DNA from: Lentibacillus jeotgali
GTDB taxonomy: Bacteria; Bacillota; Bacilli; Bacillales; Amphibacillaceae
Assembly: GCF_000224785.1 (NCBI RefSeq)
Contig: NZ_AGAV01000006.1
Location: 20,354 to 84,353, forward strand
Direction of reading: 5' to 3'
Length of the DNA stretch: 64,000 nt
The position numbers and the translations under genes are program-made. The notes beneath the pieces are model-generated. The model was not told the origin of the DNA, did not search any database, and saw nothing but the letters and a program-made list of their open reading frames with translations. This document shows positions 36,587-45,353 of this stretch, one piece after another (the first letter of the stretch is position 1; every line of letters starts with the position of its first letter).

Positions 36587-37567
36587 ATGCGGAGTTGGAA
36601 AATAACACGTTTAGGTGATCCTAAAGATGCTCTAGAATTAAAAGAATGTCCCCGCCCAAAGGTGGAATCGGATAAAGTCTTGTTAGAGGTAGATGCATGT
36701 TCATTAAACTTTTTTGACATCTTACTTTGTCAGGGGAAATATCAAGAAAAACCACCTATTCCATTTACACCGGGTTCGGAAGTCTCGGGTGTTATTCGGG
36801 ATGTTGGGGATGGTTGTCAGCTAAAGATAGGTCAACGGGTTATTGCAACACCTGGTAAACCTGAAGGCGGTTTATCGGAATGGATAAGTGTACCTGAGGA
36901 ATCTGTTTATGTCATATCAGATTCTGTAACTGCGGGTGAAGCGGCAGGAATGTTTATAACTTATCAAACTTCATATTATGCTTTATATTATCGTGCATCA
37001 CTTCAAAAAGGAGAAGTTCTATTAGTCCATGCAGGAGCAGGTGGAGTAGGTTCAGCGGCAATTCAATTAGGTAAATCAAGGGGAGCAAAGGTGATAGCAA
37101 CTGCTGGAGGATCTGACAAAGTTCAAATATGTAAAAACATGGGTGCCGATATTGCAATAGATTATAGATCAGACGACTTTGTTGATATTGTTAAGAAGGA
37201 AACCGATGGAAGAGGTGCTGACGTAATCTATGACCCCGTTGGTGCTGATGTATTTGATCTGTCTCGGAAATGTATTGCTTTTGATGGGCGGCTGCTAGTT
37301 ATTGGATTTGCTGGGGGACGTATTCCAGAAGCTCCGGTTAATCATGCACTAATAAAGAACTATTCTATTGTTGGTGTTCATTGGGGGCTTTACCGCAAGT
37401 TCTATCCAGAAAAAATTAAGGAAATTCATAATAACCTAATACAACTATATGAAGATGGTGCTATTCGTCCATTGATTTATCACAACTATGATTTTACAGA
37501 AGTGCCAAATGCACTAGAAGTACTAACGGATCGTAAAACTTATGGAAAGTTGATTGTAAAGCCGTAA
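36587..37567 (+). CDS. zinc-independent quinone oxidoreductase-like dehydrogenase (MDR)
   Basis: 326 residues of the medium-chain dehydrogenase/reductase superfamily. The GroES-like N-domain has FTPGSEVSGVI, and the NADPH motif AGAGGVGSAAIQLGKSRG lies near 148. No structural zinc cysteines are evident, as in quinone oxidoreductases and enoyl reductases. Possible role: reduction of an alpha,beta-unsaturated acyl intermediate. It follows the ligase by 42 bases. Confidence 0.87.
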   Translation: MRSWKITRLGDPKDALELKECPRPKVESDKVLLEVDACSLNFFDILLCQGKYQEKPPIPFTPGSEVSGVIRDVGDGCQLKIGQRVIATPGKPEGGLSEWISVPEESVYVISDSVTAGEAAGMFITYQTSYYALYYRASLQKGEVLLVHAGAGGVGSAAIQLGKSRGAKVIATAGGSDKVQICKNMGADIAIDYRSDDFVDIVKKETDGRGADVIYDPVGADVFDLSRKCIAFDGRLLVIGFAGGRIPEAPVNHALIKNYSIVGVHWGLYRKFYPEKIKEIHNNLIQLYEDGAIRPLIYHNYDFTEVPNALEVLTDRKTYGKLIVKP

Positions 37568-37740
37568 GCATTTTTTAATAATAAGGGGCATTGGGTGTTA
37601 AAGAAGGTACGTAGCTTTGGTAGACTTCTGAGAGAAACATTAGAGAGTAAAATGAAATAAATTTTCTCTACCATTTAAATATGTTTGTGAGGGTACGGAA
37701 ATGATTTAGAACTTTAACTTTTATGGAAGAGGGTGATTGT

Positions 37741-38487
37741 ATGCTTTTAGATGGCAAGGTAGCAATAGTAACTGGGGCTGGTGGAGATATTGGTAGAACG
37801 ACTGCTTTAAGATTTGCCAAAGAAGGTGCACGTATCATGGTAACAGATATTAATGAAAAAGCAGGTCTGAAAACAGTAAAAATGATAAAAGATCAAGGTG
37901 GTGAGGCTGAATTACAAGTAACGGATATGACCGATTCTCAAGACGTTGAGAATTTGGTTAATAATACAATTGAAACATTTAAGAAAGTCAATATTCTATT
38001 TAATAACGCAGGTGTGGGAAGTGGAGGAGAAAGGAAATTGCCGGATGTATCGCTTGAGCAATGGGAAGAGGTTATTGATACGAACATGACAGGTGTATTT
38101 CTAGGGATGAAATATACTATCCCAAAAATGGAATCTGGAAGTTCTATTATTAATGCAGCGAGCATTGCTGGTATTAAAGGGCAGAAATTAACATCAGCTT
38201 ATTCAGCTTCAAAAAGTAGTGTGATAGCGATTACAAAATCAGTTGCAAAAGAATTTGGAAGGAAAAATATTCGTGTAAATGCTATTGCACCAGGGATTAT
38301 CGATACTAGTATGGTATTGCATTGGAAGGAAACTGAAAAGTGGCCGATTTTATCAACCACAAATGCACTAAAACGAATTGGAAAACCTGAAGAAGTGGCT
38401 AATGCTGTATTATTCTTGGCCTCTGATGAAGCTTCATATATAACTGGTGAAACTCTTGTTATTGATGGCGGAACATTGAATCTTTAA
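37741..38487 (+). CDS. short-chain dehydrogenase/reductase
   Basis: 248 residues from ATG 37741 (GAGGGTG five bases upstream; an ATG at 37723 would overlap it). TGAGGDIG cofactor motif, NNAGVGSGG, catalytic Ser in NAASIAG and YSASK. C-terminus ASYITGETLVIDGGTLNL is typical. Only distantly like the SDRs at 9454 and 23865. Probable hydroxyacyl dehydrogenase of block D, replacing the decayed SDR at 28443. Confidence 0.9.
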   Translation: MLLDGKVAIVTGAGGDIGRTTALRFAKEGARIMVTDINEKAGLKTVKMIKDQGGEAELQVTDMTDSQDVENLVNNTIETFKKVNILFNNAGVGSGGERKLPDVSLEQWEEVIDTNMTGVFLGMKYTIPKMESGSSIINAASIAGIKGQKLTSAYSASKSSVIAITKSVAKEFGRKNIRVNAIAPGIIDTSMVLHWKETEKWPILSTTNALKRIGKPEEVANAVLFLASDEASYITGETLVIDGGTLNL

Positions 38488-38630
38488 ATATAGGTAAATT
38501 GCTTGAAAGAAGAATTTTATATTTAAAGAATTTAGAGTGAAATTTAAATAGTAGCATTCTCTAAAATTTAACAGATTTAGTAGACAAATTTCCCACGCAA
38601 ATCTGGTTCATGCGGAAAGAAGGTCTAAAG

Positions 38631-39992
38631 TTGTTATCTCGCTCATCTGAAATAGCAAATAAGGTATTTCCGGAACAAAAGCTTTTTCTCATTTGGAGTT
38701 GTGCTGTTTTTTTTGTAACAATGAATTCGACTATGTTTAATGTTTCTTTACCGAGTGTCCAAGAAGATTTATCTATAAGTATTTCTCACGCCTCTTGGAT
38801 AATTTCAGGTTATTCCATGGTTTTGGCTATATCAACTCTGACATTCAGTCGCTTAAGCGAATTTGTCCCCACTTTAAAATTGCTAATATTAGGTGTAATG
38901 TTACTTGGCACTGGCTCATTTTTAGGCTTCTTTTCATATCATTTTATTTTTGTATTGATAACTCGCCTTATACAGGCAATCGGAGCTGGATCGATTATAA
39001 GTCTTTCTATTGTAGTTGCAACCCGTTATGTTCCGATTACAAGACGTGGAAGGGCATTGGTACTTATCTCTTCATCCGCAGTGTTAGGGCTTGGTCTTGG
39101 TCCAGTTATTGGAGGAGTAATTGATCAATTTTTAGGTTGGAATTTTCTTTTTTTAGTAACGGCCTTAGTTATATTTTTTATACCAATATTTGTAAAGTTG
39201 TTACCAAAAGAGGAACATGTAACTGTTAAATTTGATTCAGTTGGTTGCATGACAACCACAATAAGTCTTATTTCTTTAATGATCTTTTTTACTACATTTC
39301 ATGTAATATTTCTGTTTCTGTTTTTGGTTTTCATAATATTAACATCGAAACATTTTTATCGGACGAAAAACCCGTTTATAAAGTCGGAATTATTAAAAAG
39401 TAAACAATATAGAAATCTTTTATACATTAATTTTATAGCGTACTTTGTATATTTCTCAGGGTTATTTATTTTACCTTATATACTAAATGATATATTTCAA
39501 TTGAAATCATCAGAAATAGGCTTACTTGTATTTCCAGGCGCAATTTTATCAGCTTTAGCAGCAAAGATGATTGGTCAGCTCATAGATCGCTTCGGTAATA
39601 GTCCAATTATTTGGATATCGCAAGTACTATTTATCATTTCAACATTGATGTTTATTTTCTTAGCAACGATTTCCCCTATTTTTATTCTTTTTTCTTATTT
39701 ATTTCTGAGCCCGGGTTTTTCAGCGCTTTCAACAAGTGTACGTAATGAAGTGTCCAGAATTTTACATGTAGATGAAGTGGGCACGGGCATGGGAATTATT
39801 CAATTAATACAATTTTTTGGTGGCTCCTTTGGGGTAACAATTTCTGGTACCGTTTTAGCCATCCAAGAAGGGTTTTCACCTGTATTTATGTACAGAAATG
39901 TATATATCATTCTAATTGTATTATTTTGCACGTCTGTATGGGTATTCTTTTTATACCAAAGAAAACTGAAAATTTGTATTAGAGAGCAATAG
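38631..39992 (+). CDS. MFS transporter, DHA2 drug:proton antiporter type
   Basis: About 453 residues with twelve or more membrane helices. DHA2 markers: MNSTMFNVSLPSVQEDLSIS in helix 1, SWIISGYSMVLA, and RLIQAIGAGSI. The antiporter motif C (helix 5) reads LGLGLGPVIGGVI. TTG 38631 seven bases after AAGAAGG is the best start; ATG 38610 is possible. Probably exports a toxic substrate or dead-end product; a multidrug role is equally possible. AT-rich like the rest of block D. Confidence 0.88.
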   Translation: MLSRSSEIANKVFPEQKLFLIWSCAVFFVTMNSTMFNVSLPSVQEDLSISISHASWIISGYSMVLAISTLTFSRLSEFVPTLKLLILGVMLLGTGSFLGFFSYHFIFVLITRLIQAIGAGSIISLSIVVATRYVPITRRGRALVLISSSAVLGLGLGPVIGGVIDQFLGWNFLFLVTALVIFFIPIFVKLLPKEEHVTVKFDSVGCMTTTISLISLMIFFTTFHVIFLFLFLVFIILTSKHFYRTKNPFIKSELLKSKQYRNLLYINFIAYFVYFSGLFILPYILNDIFQLKSSEIGLLVFPGAILSALAAKMIGQLIDRFGNSPIIWISQVLFIISTLMFIFLATISPIFILFSYLFLSPGFSALSTSVRNEVSRILHVDEVGTGMGIIQLIQFFGGSFGVTISGTVLAIQEGFSPVFMYRNVYIILIVLFCTSVWVFFLYQRKLKICIREQ

Positions 39993-40214
39993 TTCAGTGT
40001 TTAGAATAAATTTTTAGAGTCTTCAATTGAGCACACTTCAATAAATAGAATCATAGGAAATGAGGAAAATAATGTAAATAGAAGAATTCTTGTATTAACG
40101 AGAATACTAATGGGGGCGAGAATTAGTAAATATGTATGAAATGGGATTTGTATTAGCGCAAAATTTAGAAAAAAACTGGGATAGTAGCATTAAAATCAAG
40201 GAGGAGCAATATTA
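39993..40214. other. gap after the MFS gene
   Basis: 222 bases without a supported gene. A 27-codon frame from 40132 (MYEMGFVLAQNLEKNWDSS...) ends at the ribosome site of the next gene; no family recognised and no ribosome site of its own. Confidence 0.3.
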
Positions 40215-41222
40215 ATGGAAAGAATGAACCGTCAAATTTTACTGAACAAACGTCCAAAAGGATTTCCCGATGAATCTGCATTTAAACTTATTGAAAAAGA
40301 AACCCCCGAACCGGCTGACGATCAGGTGCTTGTAAAGGCACATTACCTTTCCGTTGATCCATATATGCGGGGAAGGATGAGTGAGGCGAAGTCATATGCA
40401 GAGCCATTTGAAGTTGGCCAACCATTGAAAGGTGGTGCTGTCGGTGAGGTAATAAAATCCAACCATTTGGATTTTTTAGCAGGAGACTTTGTCACAGGGC
40501 TTCTTGATTGGGCTGATCATACTGCAGTGGAAGGTCAATCATTAAGGAAAATTCACCCCGATGCAGCTCCGATTACCACAGCGCTTTATATTGCAGGCAT
40601 GCCTGGCTTGACAGCTTATTTTGGGCTACTTTATATCGGCCAGCCTCAAGCGGGTGAAACGGTTGTCATATCTGGTGCAGCAGGTGCAGTCGGAATGGTT
40701 GTTGGTCAAATTGCAAAAATGAAAGGCTGCCGTGTTGTCGGTATTGCTGGCTCAGAGGAAAAAGTTAATTATTTGAAAAAAGAACTTAACTTTGATGCGG
40801 TTATTAACTACAAGGAGTCCGAAAATATAAGCAAAGCTCTTAAAGAAGTCGTACCTGGAGGTGTTGATATTTATTTTGATAATGTAGGCGGAGAAATTTC
40901 CGATGCTGTGCTTTTGCGATTGAACTTTCATGCCCGCGTTGTACTTTGTGGTCAAATAGCACATTACAATGATGAAAAAAAGGAGATGGGTGTTCGAGTA
41001 TTGCCGTATTTACTGACCAGAAGTGTCTTGTTAAAAGGTTTTATTGTAAGAGATTATAGGGATTATTTCGATGAAGGGATGCGTGATTTGGCCAAATGGT
41101 TAAATGAAGGAAAAATACAATACAGGGAGAACATTGTAGAAGGTTTAGAAAACGCTCCTGACGCATTTCTGGGTTTATTTCGTGGAGATAATATTGGTAA
41201 ACAACTGGTTAAAGTTTCCTGA
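40215..41222 (+). CDS. NADP-dependent MDR oxidoreductase (CurA/PTGR-like)
   Basis: 335 residues. The N-terminus RQILLNKRPKGFPDESAF and VDPYMRGRMSEAKSY are typical of the curcumin/2-alkenal reductase group. NADPH motif ISGAAGAVGMVVGQIAKMKG near 155. Reduces the double bond of enones or enals. Base composition returns to that of blocks A-C, so it may be older chromosome flanking block D. Ribosome site AAGGAGGAG. Confidence 0.89.
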   Translation: MERMNRQILLNKRPKGFPDESAFKLIEKETPEPADDQVLVKAHYLSVDPYMRGRMSEAKSYAEPFEVGQPLKGGAVGEVIKSNHLDFLAGDFVTGLLDWADHTAVEGQSLRKIHPDAAPITTALYIAGMPGLTAYFGLLYIGQPQAGETVVISGAAGAVGMVVGQIAKMKGCRVVGIAGSEEKVNYLKKELNFDAVINYKESENISKALKEVVPGGVDIYFDNVGGEISDAVLLRLNFHARVVLCGQIAHYNDEKKEMGVRVLPYLLTRSVLLKGFIVRDYRDYFDEGMRDLAKWLNEGKIQYRENIVEGLENAPDAFLGLFRGDNIGKQLVKVS

Positions 41223-41370
41223 TAAACGGGTGATTCTGCTTTTGCATGTTTAGATATATTTTTTATCACCGCTTGGCATATTTCAAAGTGTACATTCCTA
41301 TAACATAAGTGACTAAGCATTTCGACATATAGCTATAAGTCAAGCACTCTAACAAAGAAAGGAGTGGGAG

Positions 41371-41396
41371 ACACGTGATAGAGACACGTGATAGAG
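41371..41396 (+). repeat. 13-bp tandem duplication at a start codon
   Basis: ACACGTGATAGAG occurs twice in direct succession (41371-41383, 41384-41396). Each copy contains GTG. Only the first GTG (41375) is in frame with the metallo-hydrolase; the second leads to an early stop. Confidence 0.8.
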
Positions 41397-42169
41397 ACAA
41401 TGTAACTTGTATCAAAGGAACAATTATAAAAGATGGATATAAAGGACGGCCTGTTTATGTCTTTCTGGCAGATGGCATGTTAATAGACACAGGTGCAAAA
41501 CATTTGGAAGAAGATTTGATTCCTTATTATGAAAACCATTCGATTGATTTTGTTGCATTGACCCATAGCCATGAGGATCATACAGGAACCGCCTCATGGC
41601 TGCAGGAAAATCAAAATCTTCCTATCTATATTCACCCAAAGGGCATCGGTACTTGCAGAGAGAATTGTCCATATCCAAAATACCGTCAGCATGCCTGGGG
41701 TGTACGAAAACCATTTGAAGCGCGGGCGATGAATCGGATTCTTCACTCAAGACATCATGAGTGGAAAGTGATTGACACACCCGGACATGCTCATGATCAT
41801 GTATCTCTTTTAAATGAAAAGACTGGCAGGTTATTTTCTGGAGATTTATTTGTAAGCCCAAAAACAAAAGTGATTATGGATAGTGAATCGATCCCGGTTA
41901 CCATGGAATCGATTCGGAAGATACTTGCCTATGACTTTGAATCAATGTTTTGCTGTCATGCCGGCTACATACCAAACGGGCAAGAAATGCTGAAACAAAA
42001 ACTCGATTATTTGGAAAATGTGTCTGAAGATGCAAAACAGTTGTATCACGAAGGCTTTTCTGTCGCTGAAATTAATCAAAAACTCTTTCCAAAAAAGTAT
42101 CCCATTACTGAAATTTCTGGTGGTGAATGGGATTCCGTTCATATTGTGTCCTCTATACTTTCTGATTAG
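41375..42169 (+). CDS. MBL-fold metallo-hydrolase
   Basis: 264 residues of the metallo-beta-lactamase fold: THSHEDHTG (HxHxDH) near 65-73, a downstream His in TPGHAHDHVS, Asp in SGDLFVS and late His in CCHAGYIPNG give a full two-metal site. Substrate class ranges from thioesters to lactones, so none is named. The start lies in a 13-bp tandem repeat (41371-41396) behind AAAGGAGTGG, so reading frame depends on repeat number. The stop is 52 bases past the last metal-ligand region of the domain end; no terminator with a T-tract follows. Confidence 0.86.
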   Translation: MIETRDRDNVTCIKGTIIKDGYKGRPVYVFLADGMLIDTGAKHLEEDLIPYYENHSIDFVALTHSHEDHTGTASWLQENQNLPIYIHPKGIGTCRENCPYPKYRQHAWGVRKPFEARAMNRILHSRHHEWKVIDTPGHAHDHVSLLNEKTGRLFSGDLFVSPKTKVIMDSESIPVTMESIRKILAYDFESMFCCHAGYIPNGQEMLKQKLDYLENVSEDAKQLYHEGFSVAEINQKLFPKKYPITEISGGEWDSVHIVSSILSD

Positions 42170-42259
42170 AGGAAGAAAGGGTGTCCCAAAGGGGAGGGGG
42201 GAGAGTATCAGACACTTTTCTCCCAAATACAGACTTGCCGGGTACAGGCCGCCAAAATC

Positions 42260-42631
42260 TCATTTCAGCTCCTTAGCCTCTTCACCGTACAAAGCAGTTC
42301 GCTTAATGTTCACCCCGACAAATGATTCAAGGATTGCCTGACCGCCGGCGATAGCCAGGATAAAGATTAAATACTGGGTGATTTCGGGAATCCAAAGATA
42401 TGTCAGGCCTAAAAGGATCGCGCTCCAGACTCCCGCGCACCAGTAACAGGTCAGGAGGTAGCCGATATTTGATTTGGGAACTGTTTTTGTTTCACTTTCT
42501 GAGATTTTCTTCTTTGTTAAAAAGGGTTTGCGGATAAACTCAGTAATTTTATCGAATACAATGAGGTGTGTTAGCCGGTAGCTGGCAAGTATCAGCAAGA
42601 CGAAATCAATCCAGGTTATTTCCAGTTCCAT
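42260..42631 (-). CDS. DUF1360 membrane protein (YngL-like)
   Basis: 123 residues starting at the ATG at 42631 (AAGG nine bases upstream); a longer frame to 42907 overlaps the amidase gene and is not credible. ITWIDFVLLILASYRLTHLI opens the DUF1360 domain, LLTCYWCAGVWSA holds its CxxC pair, and two further hydrophobic helices follow. Members occur in spore formers and some are linked to sporulation; function is not known. Same direction as the amidase, 88 bases downstream of it. Confidence 0.82.
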   Translation of the reverse strand: MELEITWIDFVLLILASYRLTHLIVFDKITEFIRKPFLTKKKISESETKTVPKSNIGYLLTCYWCAGVWSAILLGLTYLWIPEITQYLIFILAIAGGQAILESFVGVNIKRTALYGEEAKELK

Positions 42632-42692
42632 AAGACAGATCCTTTCGATTTTTCTCTTAGCTTTACCTTGTTCAAGAATCTTAAACAGAAGT

Positions 42693-42720
42693 GGGACACT
42701 AGGGGGTAACCCTATGTCCC
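42693..42720 (-). terminator. hairpin after the amidase gene
   Basis: GGGACA-C-TAGGG pairs with CCCTA-TGTCCC around a five-base loop, overlapping the amidase stop. A modest T-rich stretch follows on the minus strand. May end or reduce transcription into the DUF1360 gene. Confidence 0.5.
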
Positions 42721-43511
42721 TACTCCTGTATGATATACGCATCATCAATGCCTGCATTACGGACTTTATCCAATCGCGCCTCAGCGTTTTCCCGGGCTGT
42801 AAAAGCACCGGCCTGGACACGATACCATTGCTCACCGGAAATGGTGACTGCAGTGACGAAAGATTCGATGTCATTTGACTGCAGATGTTCCACCCGATTG
42901 TCCGCATATTCTTTTGACTTAAATGATCCGGCTACGACTTTATACAGTGTACCATCATCTTCTTTCTTCTCAAGATTAAAGGCCTTTGCTAATCCAGTGA
43001 CATGTCCCTGTGCGACTGTTTGCCGCCATGATGCATCGCTGATCAAATCAGCATCATGCGCGTTATCGATAAACCCATTTTCTGTTAAGAGTGCTGACAT
43101 GGTTGTTTCCCTTAGTACGTGAAAGTTTGCTTTTTTCTGCCCGCGATTCCGCAGCTGGTTTACCTTTGTAACTTCTGCATGGATCGTATCCTGATAACGG
43201 GCTGTTTGTGATGAGTCAGATAAGCTGCTGTGAATATAGTCCTCGTACCCTTGAGCAGACCCGTTAAACGAATTGCAATGAATGGACAAATAAAAGTCTG
43301 CGCCCCAGGCGTTTGCCTCATTTGTCCGCTGACTCAGACTTATCGTACTGTCATCCGTCCGGCTCATCCGTACGTAAGCATCCTGGTATTCATTTGTTAA
43401 AATTCTACGGATGCGACGCGCAATATCCAGATTGATATCCTTTTCATCCATGCCATTTCCCTGCGCGCCGGAATCTGATCCGCCATGCCCTGGGTCCAAA
43501 TAAAGTTTCAT
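42720..43511 (-). CDS. N-acetylmuramoyl-L-alanine amidase with SPOR domain (CwlC-like)
   Basis: 263 residues. The Amidase_3 domain (about 1-170) begins MKLYLDPGHGGSDSGAQG with the first zinc His; a Glu in MDEKDINLD, His in YLSIHCNSFNG and the catalytic Glu in LLTENGFIDN complete the site. A C-terminal SPOR domain (about 190-263, LYKVVAGSFKSKEYADNRVE) binds denuded glycan. No signal peptide, as in the mother-cell lytic enzyme CwlC, which has similar length. Of three tandem ATGs (43517, 43514, 43511) the last gives the best spacing to AAAGGGG. Confidence 0.9.
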   Translation of the reverse strand: MKLYLDPGHGGSDSGAQGNGMDEKDINLDIARRIRRILTNEYQDAYVRMSRTDDSTISLSQRTNEANAWGADFYLSIHCNSFNGSAQGYEDYIHSSLSDSSQTARYQDTIHAEVTKVNQLRNRGQKKANFHVLRETTMSALLTENGFIDNAHDADLISDASWRQTVAQGHVTGLAKAFNLEKKEDDGTLYKVVAGSFKSKEYADNRVEHLQSNDIESFVTAVTISGEQWYRVQAGAFTARENAEARLDKVRNAGIDDAYIIQE

Positions 43512-43956
43512 CATCATACCCCTTTCTATTCATAACGTGCACTATATCGTATTGACAGGAAGCGAATCACAATTGGACAAATTGGTCAGATTGAAGCAAA
43601 TTGAGAAAGGTGACAGCGTACGAACGCCTGAGATGACGGCTTTCCATTGGGGGATATGGCTAAGCGATACGATAACTTTCCGTTTGGATGCCCCTTTCCG
43701 CTGACCGGTTTCGATTATAGGAGTGAACCCTTCCTATAACTATAATCGAACGTTGTTGGCAAAAAGGGGCATGGGAGAGGAAATTTTTTAAAAATAAGAC
43801 GCAGACTATAACAGAGAAGGAAAATATATGTATAAGACAACCCAAGAAATGATTGATTCTATCTATTCTCTATAGACTTAATTATCGGGGGCGTTTATAA
43901 TGGTGTTAACAACGCAACTTGTTCGCTGAAATAGCGTATTGCCGGGAGGTGTTACC
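43512..43956. other. non-coding region with a large inverted repeat
   Basis: 445 bases between divergent genes. It holds the nested inverted repeat at 43688-43772 and a 15-codon frame at 43828-43875 (MYKTTQEMIDSIYSL) with only a weak ribosome site. No clear promoter pair was found for either flanking gene. Confidence 0.4.
43688..43772. repeat. nested inverted repeat (possible MITE or structured RNA)
   Basis: Outer arms ATGCCCCTTT (43688-43697) and AAAGGGGCAT (43763-43772) and inner arms TTCGATTATAG (43710-43720) and CTATAATCGAA (43740-43750) are all perfect. The segments between the arms pair only partly. The whole would fold as one long interrupted hairpin of 85 bases. Confidence 0.6.
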
Positions 43957-44241
43957 ATGACGAATGAACAAAATGACCAGATCATGCAGGCTATAAAGGA
44001 ATTGCATGACCAGATGAATGACGGCTTTGCAAGGGTTGATAAGCGGTTTGAAGAGGTGGATAAGAGATTTGAAGATGTAGACAAGCGACTTGGAGAAATA
44101 GATAAACGATTTGATCAAATGCAGGAAGAGATGAATGAAGGATTCAGCCAATTAAAAGATGGCATGGATCTTCTTGCCAGGAAAAACTTTGAGAATGAAA
44201 AAGAGATTTATAGAATCAAAAAAGCAATCGGTCAGCAATAA
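43957..44241 (+). CDS. small heptad-repeat coiled-coil protein
   Basis: 94 residues from ATG 43957, six bases after GGGAGGT. The middle is a near-perfect tandem heptad: VDKRFEE, VDKRFED, VDKRLGE, IDKRFDQ, forming a charged amphipathic coiled coil. No membrane segment or known domain. Proteins of this kind occur in Bacillaceae and phages with unknown function. It stands alone between two gaps and is followed by an intrinsic terminator. Confidence 0.75.
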   Translation: MTNEQNDQIMQAIKELHDQMNDGFARVDKRFEEVDKRFEDVDKRLGEIDKRFDQMQEEMNEGFSQLKDGMDLLARKNFENEKEIYRIKKAIGQQ

Positions 44242-44249
44242 GTTAAACG

Positions 44250-44277
44250 CAGTCCAAAACGGGCTGTATTTTTTTAA
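44250..44277 (+). terminator. intrinsic terminator
   Basis: CAGTCC pairs with GGGCTG (one G-U pair) around AAAAC, followed by TATTTTTTTT. Eight bases after the coiled-coil gene. Confidence 0.75.
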
Positions 44278-44391
44278 CCCTGAACGGCAAGATCCGACTT
44301 CAATAAAATAACGTTAAAGTTGGCTTCAGGCATGATATATGCTAATTTTTAAACATGTGACCAAATCATCGTATGAAAAGGAGTATCATAA

Positions 44392-45333
44392 ATGACGAAC
44401 AATCGAAAAATCATCATGGACTGTGATCCGGGGCATGATGATGCGCTTGCCATCATATTAGCAGCATCGAAAATCAGCCCATTAACAATAGAGGCGATTA
44501 CAACCGTGTCAGGCAATGTGGATGTTGAGAAGAACACACTGAATGCTTTAAAGATTTGTGACATGATAGGCCTGGACGAAACGCCCGTGGCTAAAGGTGC
44601 TGACAGACCATTATTCAAGGAGCGGGAAGTGGCCGAAGAAATTCACGGTGAAACCGGGCTGGACGGTCCCGTTTTACCTGAGAAGCCGACAAAAGAGCTG
44701 GCAGAAGTACACGCAGTTGATGTCATCATTGAAAAGGTTTTAAATTCAAACCAGAACGTGACGCTGGTCGCAACTGGTCCCCTGACGAACGTTGCGTTAG
44801 CCATCAGAAAGGATCCAAGGATTGTACCGAAGATCGAGGAAATCGTCCTGATGGGCGGGGGAACATTCGGAAATTGGACGCCTGCAGCGGAATTTAATAT
44901 TTATGTGGATGCCGAGGCGGCCAAAATCGTTTTTGACAGTGACATCCCGATTGCCATGTTCGGACTTGATGTCACTCACCAGGCGATTGCAAACAGGGAC
45001 ATTATGAATGATTTTAAGGCAATCGGCAATCCGGTTGCTCAATTTGCAGCCGATTTGCTGGACTTCTTTTTAACAACGAATGAAGAAGTGTTTGGACTTG
45101 AAGGCGGTCCGGTACATGACGCATGTACGATTGCTTACTTAATCCAGCCGTCGCTTTTTGATTTGAAACATGTCCGCGTGGATATCGAAACAAAAGGTGA
45201 ATTCACGTATGGCATGACTTCTGTCGATATGTTGGGTGTTACAGGTAAACAAGCAAATGTAACGTTTGCCCAGAACTTAAACCGTGACGGATTTTGGGAA
45301 CTGTTCAATGATTCACTAAAATCTTATGGTTAA
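44392..45333 (+). CDS. inosine-uridine preferring nucleoside hydrolase
   Basis: 313 residues. The calcium-binding signature DCDPGHDDALAI lies at residues 10-21, followed by VSGNVDVEKNTLNA, TGPLTNVALAI, MGGG and the late Asp in GPVHDACTIAYLI. Cleaves the N-glycosidic bond of ribonucleosides to base and ribose, for salvage. No signal peptide, so cytoplasmic. AAAAGGAG precedes the ATG. Single gene; a hairpin at 45354 follows. Confidence 0.92.
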   Translation: MTNNRKIIMDCDPGHDDALAIILAASKISPLTIEAITTVSGNVDVEKNTLNALKICDMIGLDETPVAKGADRPLFKEREVAEEIHGETGLDGPVLPEKPTKELAEVHAVDVIIEKVLNSNQNVTLVATGPLTNVALAIRKDPRIVPKIEEIVLMGGGTFGNWTPAAEFNIYVDAEAAKIVFDSDIPIAMFGLDVTHQAIANRDIMNDFKAIGNPVAQFAADLLDFFLTTNEEVFGLEGGPVHDACTIAYLIQPSLFDLKHVRVDIETKGEFTYGMTSVDMLGVTGKQANVTFAQNLNRDGFWELFNDSLKSYG

Positions 45334-45353
45334 ATACACATGATTCGGTCAAG

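Noticed and set aside
42632..42907. Upstream extension of the DUF1360 frame
   Set aside because: It lies inside the amidase gene on the same strand, has no domain character, and the ATG at 42631 has a ribosome site.
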